Positions 58,354 to 58,431 of a stretch of 58,431 nt of DNA are shown here, piece after piece. This DNA is from Calditrichota bacterium (lineage in GTDB: Bacteria > Zhuqueibacterota > JdFR-76 > BMS3Abin05). A program made the translations under genes and the position numbers. The notes under the pieces are model-generated. The model had not been told where the DNA came from, searched no databases, and worked only from the letters and a program-made list of their open reading frames with translations. The stretch is from positions 1-58,431 of the forward strand of contig JAADHR010000049.1 in NCBI GenBank assembly GCA_013151735.1, in the 5' to 3' direction. How positions within the stretch are numbered: position 1 is the first letter of the stretch; the number at the start of each line of letters is the position of its first letter.

Positions 58354-58431
58354 ATGACCAGTCAGACCACCCGCAGGCAATTTCTCAAACAAGTAGCGGC
58401 AGGCACAACCAGTGTTGCTTTGGCAGGCTTG
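58354..58431 (+). CDS. Tat signal peptide protein, cut by the window edge
   Basis: 26 codons from ATG 58354, with GGGAGGA upstream. The start MTSQTTRRQFLKQVAAGTTS has the twin-arginine motif TRRQFLK followed by a weakly hydrophobic segment, so the product is exported folded through the Tat path. Such signals are common on Gfo/Idh/MocA oxidoreductases and other sugar-related enzymes in these bacteria; the fragment does not show which. The gene continues beyond 58431. Confidence 0.8.
   Translation, partial: MTSQTTRRQFLKQVAAGTTSVALAGL

Overview
The window is about 58 kb of a bacterial chromosome of moderate GC. It is densely packed with genes and almost entirely on the + strand; only three genes (41692-42963, 43153-44613, 54334-55101) are on the - strand. 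No rRNA, tRNA, CRISPR array, transposase or phage gene was found. The mix suggests a Gram-negative member of the FCB/Calditrichota-KSB1 neighbourhood, probably from an assembled environmental genome. Pointers are a secreted subtilase with a YPNP-type C-terminal sorting domain, many Sec signal peptides and lipoboxes, ExbB/ExbD/TonB-like envelope genes, octahaem cytochromes and an S1-domain Tex protein. The taxonomic placement is inference; no marker gene is present to settle it.

Layout. 1-298 holds two copies of a REP/BIME-like double hairpin. 299-4724 encodes a lipoprotein cyclophilin, a subtilase, a patatin-like phospholipase, a PTS IIA protein and an ECF-type S component. 5113-7674 is an octahaem cytochrome c read through an in-frame TGA that is followed by a SECIS-like hairpin, so it is a candidate selenoprotein and the most interesting object here. 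7836-10102 holds P5C dehydrogenase and a deoxynucleoside kinase. 10182-18798 is one operon: outer-membrane protein, two TPR proteins, a small secreted protein, ExbB, two ExbD and an FHA/TonB-like protein, which together look like a proton-driven trans-envelope machine of the Agl/Glt type. 19006-25330 carries FAH hydrolase, SDR, RlmB, flavin reductase, MEMO and AMMECR1 proteins flanking an outer-membrane protein, and a rubredoxin-domain protein. 25682-26759 is a satD/DUF3307-like pair with a regular operator-like repeat between the genes.

26822-35215 holds an M24 peptidase, a tandem pair of DUF3857-transglutaminase proteins (one with its catalytic residues, one without), a methyltransferase and Tex. 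35424-41642 has a small four-Cys protein, a YfdX lipoprotein, a Bax-inhibitor-1 protein, an APC permease, a PfkB kinase and an unorthodox Nramp-like transporter. On the - strand follow an octahaem HAO-like cytochrome and PepD, the latter divergent from a malic enzyme (44838). 46390-50088 holds an Smr protein, a sodium:solute symporter with two small membrane proteins, and a serine hydrolase. 50441-54272 carries small uncharacterised proteins, a cytidylate-kinase-like protein and NAD+ synthetase. The right end has secreted carbohydrate-active proteins and the start of a Tat-exported protein cut by the window edge.

Readable promoters share a TTGAnn-17-TAtnnT form, consistent with a sigma-70-type housekeeping factor. 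Metabolically the region points to a respiratory heterotroph that uses amino acids and peptides (P5CDH, PepD, M24 peptidase, malic enzyme, permeases) and multihaem cytochromes for anaerobic electron transfer.
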